A DNA stretch of 45,923 bases from Ignavibacteria bacterium (GTDB taxonomy: Bacteria > Bacteroidota > Ignavibacteria > Ignavibacteriales > SURF-24). The position numbers were made by a program, and so were the translations under genes. This document shows positions 43,916-45,923 of the stretch, in pieces; position 1 is the first letter of the stretch; the number at the start of each line of letters is the position of its first letter. The notes under the pieces were generated by a model, which worked only from the letters and a program-made list of their open reading frames with translations, searched no databases and was not told the DNA's origin. The DNA lies in the NCBI GenBank assembly GCA_025612375.1, contig JAAXKN010000035.1, forward strand, positions 1 to 45,923, given 5' to 3'.

Positions 43916-44079
43916 TTTTCCCTAATTTATTTTGCCTTGAATAGCTAGCGGGTTTTGTGGATATTTACACTTCAAATGCAGCGGTTTGGCTCATTTTGAG
44001 GAAGGAAAAGAGCCTTAGGGGAGGTTTAGCGGCGTTTTATTTTTTACTTTGTCTATTGAACTTTGTACATTAAACCTAT
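43916..44079. other. Intergenic region between glgP and the TPR gene
   Basis: 164 bp; AT-rich towards the TPR gene, with TTTG-containing sequences (GAACTTTG at 44058-44065) but no well-spaced promoter pair. No terminator hairpin was found after glgP. Confidence 0.4.
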
Positions 44080-45923
44080 ATGAAATTTAGAATTCTCACA
44101 TGTTTATTCTTCTTTTTTACCGTGTACGCTACAGTACCGGCCCAGTTCAACGACCTCTATAACCGTCTGCGCCTGGGGCAAAGCTATGAGCAGGCAGGTG
44201 ACCTGCAGAAGGCAAAGACTATCTATGAGGACCTCCTGAGGCAGCAGCCCGATAACTACCAGTTTTTTGACGCCCTGATAAGAGTTTATACACAGCTTAA
44301 AAACTACAACGAGGCGGTTGGAATTATTGAAAAAAGGCTGCAGATGAATCCGCAGGATGTAAATCTCTACGGCATGCTTGGAAGCACGTATTACTTAAAA
44401 GGGGACGAGAAAAAGGGCAATGAGGTCTGGGATAGTGCGCTTAAAGTCCTGCCCGATAAACCGATGGCCTACAGGGTACTTGCAAATTACGCCGTTGAAA
44501 GAAGAGCTTTTGAAAAGGCAGCCGAGATACTAAATAAAGGCAAGGCAGTATCCCCCGAGGCCTATACGTTCTCCTTTGACCTGGCCAATCTTTATTCCAT
44601 TATGATGAAATACAAGGATGCGGCAGAGGAATACTGCTTCATTCTTTCCAAGGAAGCCGACCAGATGAGCCTCGTTCAGGCACGCCTGGCTTCTTATATA
44701 AATAAGCCCGATGCACTGAGCCAAACGATTGAGACCGTGGAAAAATGGGCGGGCGATCAGAAGGATAATATAAATTTCAGCCTCCTATTGGGCTGGCTTT
44801 ATATGGAAAGCAACGATTACGAGAAAGCCTACGATATTTATCTTCATATCGACAAGGAGCACAGCAATTCAGGAGCCGAAATATTCAGTTTTGCACAAAA
44901 GGCACTGCAGGAAGGGCACTTTGATGAGGCCGCGAAAGCCTACAGGAAAATATTTGAAACCTACCCAAACAGCCCTTTTGCCCCGAATGCAAAAATAGGG
45001 TATGCAAAGACGCTTGAAGCCTCGCTGGATAAAAAATTTAACCTCAGTGACGTGAACTGGAAACCCTTCAGCGGTGTTAATACCCAAAACAGCTCCGAAT
45101 ATTCGGAGGCAATTCATGCATATAAGGACTTGCTGAAGGATTACCAGGGGATGGAAGTTACAAATGAAGCCAATTTCAGAATCGGCGTAATTGAAATGGA
45201 CAAGCTTAACGACATCCAGGCAGCCGAAGGTTCATTTAAGAAGGTAGTGGATTATTCGGTTATGTCGAACTTTGCCCCGGAGTCTTTTTCGCGCCTGGCA
45301 GAAATTGAAATTATGAAGGGGAATCTTCAGCTTGCAGAGGACTATTACGCAAAGGTTTCTGATAACCCGAGGGTATCGGGCACGGACAAGAATTTTGCCG
45401 GGTATATGAGGGGCAGAATTGAATTCTGGAACGGAAACTTCCAGCTGGCCTCGCAGATTTTAAGTGCGGTTGAAAACAATCTTGAGGACAACCATACAAA
45501 CGACGCAATTGAGCTTTCACTGCTTATAAATACGTCAAAACAGGATTCAATGAGCCTGTTGAACTTTGCAAAGGCGGACATGCTGACATTTAAGAAACAG
45601 TTTAAGGAAGCTGCGCAGTTTTACCAGGATTTGTCGAAAAATGAAAACCTCCTTACACTGCACGACCTGTCGGCTTTCCGTTTTGCCGAGATGGTTTTAG
45701 CGCAGGACAATCTGCCCATTGCGGTTGAACTGCTTAACGGCATAGCGCTTCAGGCCGAGAAGAATATTTATGCCGATCATGCCGTCTACCTTCTGGGGCA
45801 GATTTACCAGTACGGCATTAAAGATAATGCAAAAGCCATAGAGTCCTATGAGAATTTGCTTGCAAAATTCCCAAACTCCTTATATCTTGATGACGCCAGA
45901 GAAAATATTAGTAAACTGAAAAA
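44080..45923 (+). CDS. Exported tetratricopeptide-repeat protein, C-terminus outside window
   Basis: 614 codons, open at the right edge; read directly from the sequence. ATG 44080 begins a signal peptide (MKFRILTCLFFFFTVYATVP, then AQ). The rest is a chain of TPR units, for example GQSYEQAGDLQKAKTIYEDL, YNEAVGIIEKRLQMNP, FDEAAKAYRKIFETYPNSPF, YSEAIHAYKDLLKDY and NAKAIESYENLLAKFPNSLY, at least ten in total with some degenerate. Such proteins scaffold envelope complexes in the periplasm. The last visible units look like the end of a repeat array (LDDARENISKLK), so little may be missing. No enzymatic domain is seen. Function unknown. Confidence 0.87.
   Translation, partial: MKFRILTCLFFFFTVYATVPAQFNDLYNRLRLGQSYEQAGDLQKAKTIYEDLLRQQPDNYQFFDALIRVYTQLKNYNEAVGIIEKRLQMNPQDVNLYGMLGSTYYLKGDEKKGNEVWDSALKVLPDKPMAYRVLANYAVERRAFEKAAEILNKGKAVSPEAYTFSFDLANLYSIMMKYKDAAEEYCFILSKEADQMSLVQARLASYINKPDALSQTIETVEKWAGDQKDNINFSLLLGWLYMESNDYEKAYDIYLHIDKEHSNSGAEIFSFAQKALQEGHFDEAAKAYRKIFETYPNSPFAPNAKIGYAKTLEASLDKKFNLSDVNWKPFSGVNTQNSSEYSEAIHAYKDLLKDYQGMEVTNEANFRIGVIEMDKLNDIQAAEGSFKKVVDYSVMSNFAPESFSRLAEIEIMKGNLQLAEDYYAKVSDNPRVSGTDKNFAGYMRGRIEFWNGNFQLASQILSAVENNLEDNHTNDAIELSLLINTSKQDSMSLLNFAKADMLTFKKQFKEAAQFYQDLSKNENLLTLHDLSAFRFAEMVLAQDNLPIAVELLNGIALQAEKNIYADHAVYLLGQIYQYGIKDNAKAIESYENLLAKFPNSLYLDDARENISKLK

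Overview
The window looks like a chromosomal segment of a Bacteroidota/Chlorobi-group bacterium, most likely from the Ignavibacteria side of that group. The reasons are a type IX secretion C-terminal sorting domain with the NYPNPFN signature, several secreted DUF3857/transglutaminase-like proteins, an exported GH20 hexosaminidase, many weak Shine-Dalgarno sites, and promoter-like sequences of the Bacteroidetes type (TTG, about 20 bp, TAnnTTTG). This placement rests on gene content only. I see no tRNA or rRNA gene, transposase, integrase, phage module, CRISPR array or replication origin.

Layout: (1) 1-2978, minus strand: a secreted thermolysin/fungalysin-type metallopeptidase cut by the left edge, preceded in one transcript by a YCF48-like propeller protein with a T9SS tail. 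(2) 3364-5273: archease and RtcB RNA ligase. (3) 5323-7152, minus: cysE-cysK cysteine synthesis. (4) 7342-13578: three consecutive exported DUF3857/transglutaminase-fold proteins. The first two are recent tandem paralogues that lack the catalytic Cys and His and each carry a copy of the same promoter-like leader; the third keeps Cys and His. A small secreted or anchored protein with 18-bp tandem repeats follows, then a convergent exported C1B cysteine peptidase. (5) 16078-18728: the rpmH-rnpA-yidD-yidC block, followed by a patatin-Omp85 fusion. (6) 21595-25737: a small helical-repeat protein, then GH20 hexosaminidase and a short-chain dehydrogenase; the GH20 promoter is overlapped by a perfect 17-bp palindrome. 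(7) 25823-29910: a YrdC/Sua5-type protein, a DUF47-PiT phosphate uptake pair, an MFS transporter and an orphan 70-residue protein. (8) 30129-33884, minus: exported amidase, carboxypeptidase-regulatory-like domain protein and slipin. (9) 34141-40940, minus: a seven-gene redox operon read as hdrC-hdrB-hdrA-mvhD/floxD-floxC-floxB-floxA. (10) 41435-45923: glycogen phosphorylase, preceded by an orphan strong terminator, and a large secreted TPR protein cut by the right edge.

The most notable system is the hdrCBA-floxDCBA operon. Its gene content and cofactor motifs fit a complete NADH-linked, electron-bifurcating heterodisulfide-reductase-type complex (NADH to ferredoxin plus a disulfide), with no DsrC or hydrogenase gene in view, so its disulfide substrate is open. 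The second is the DUF3857 cluster, where two pseudoenzyme-like paralogues sit directly before an apparently active relative. The non-coding signals of interest are the duplicated leader promoter, the GH20 operator-like palindrome and the terminator upstream of glgP.
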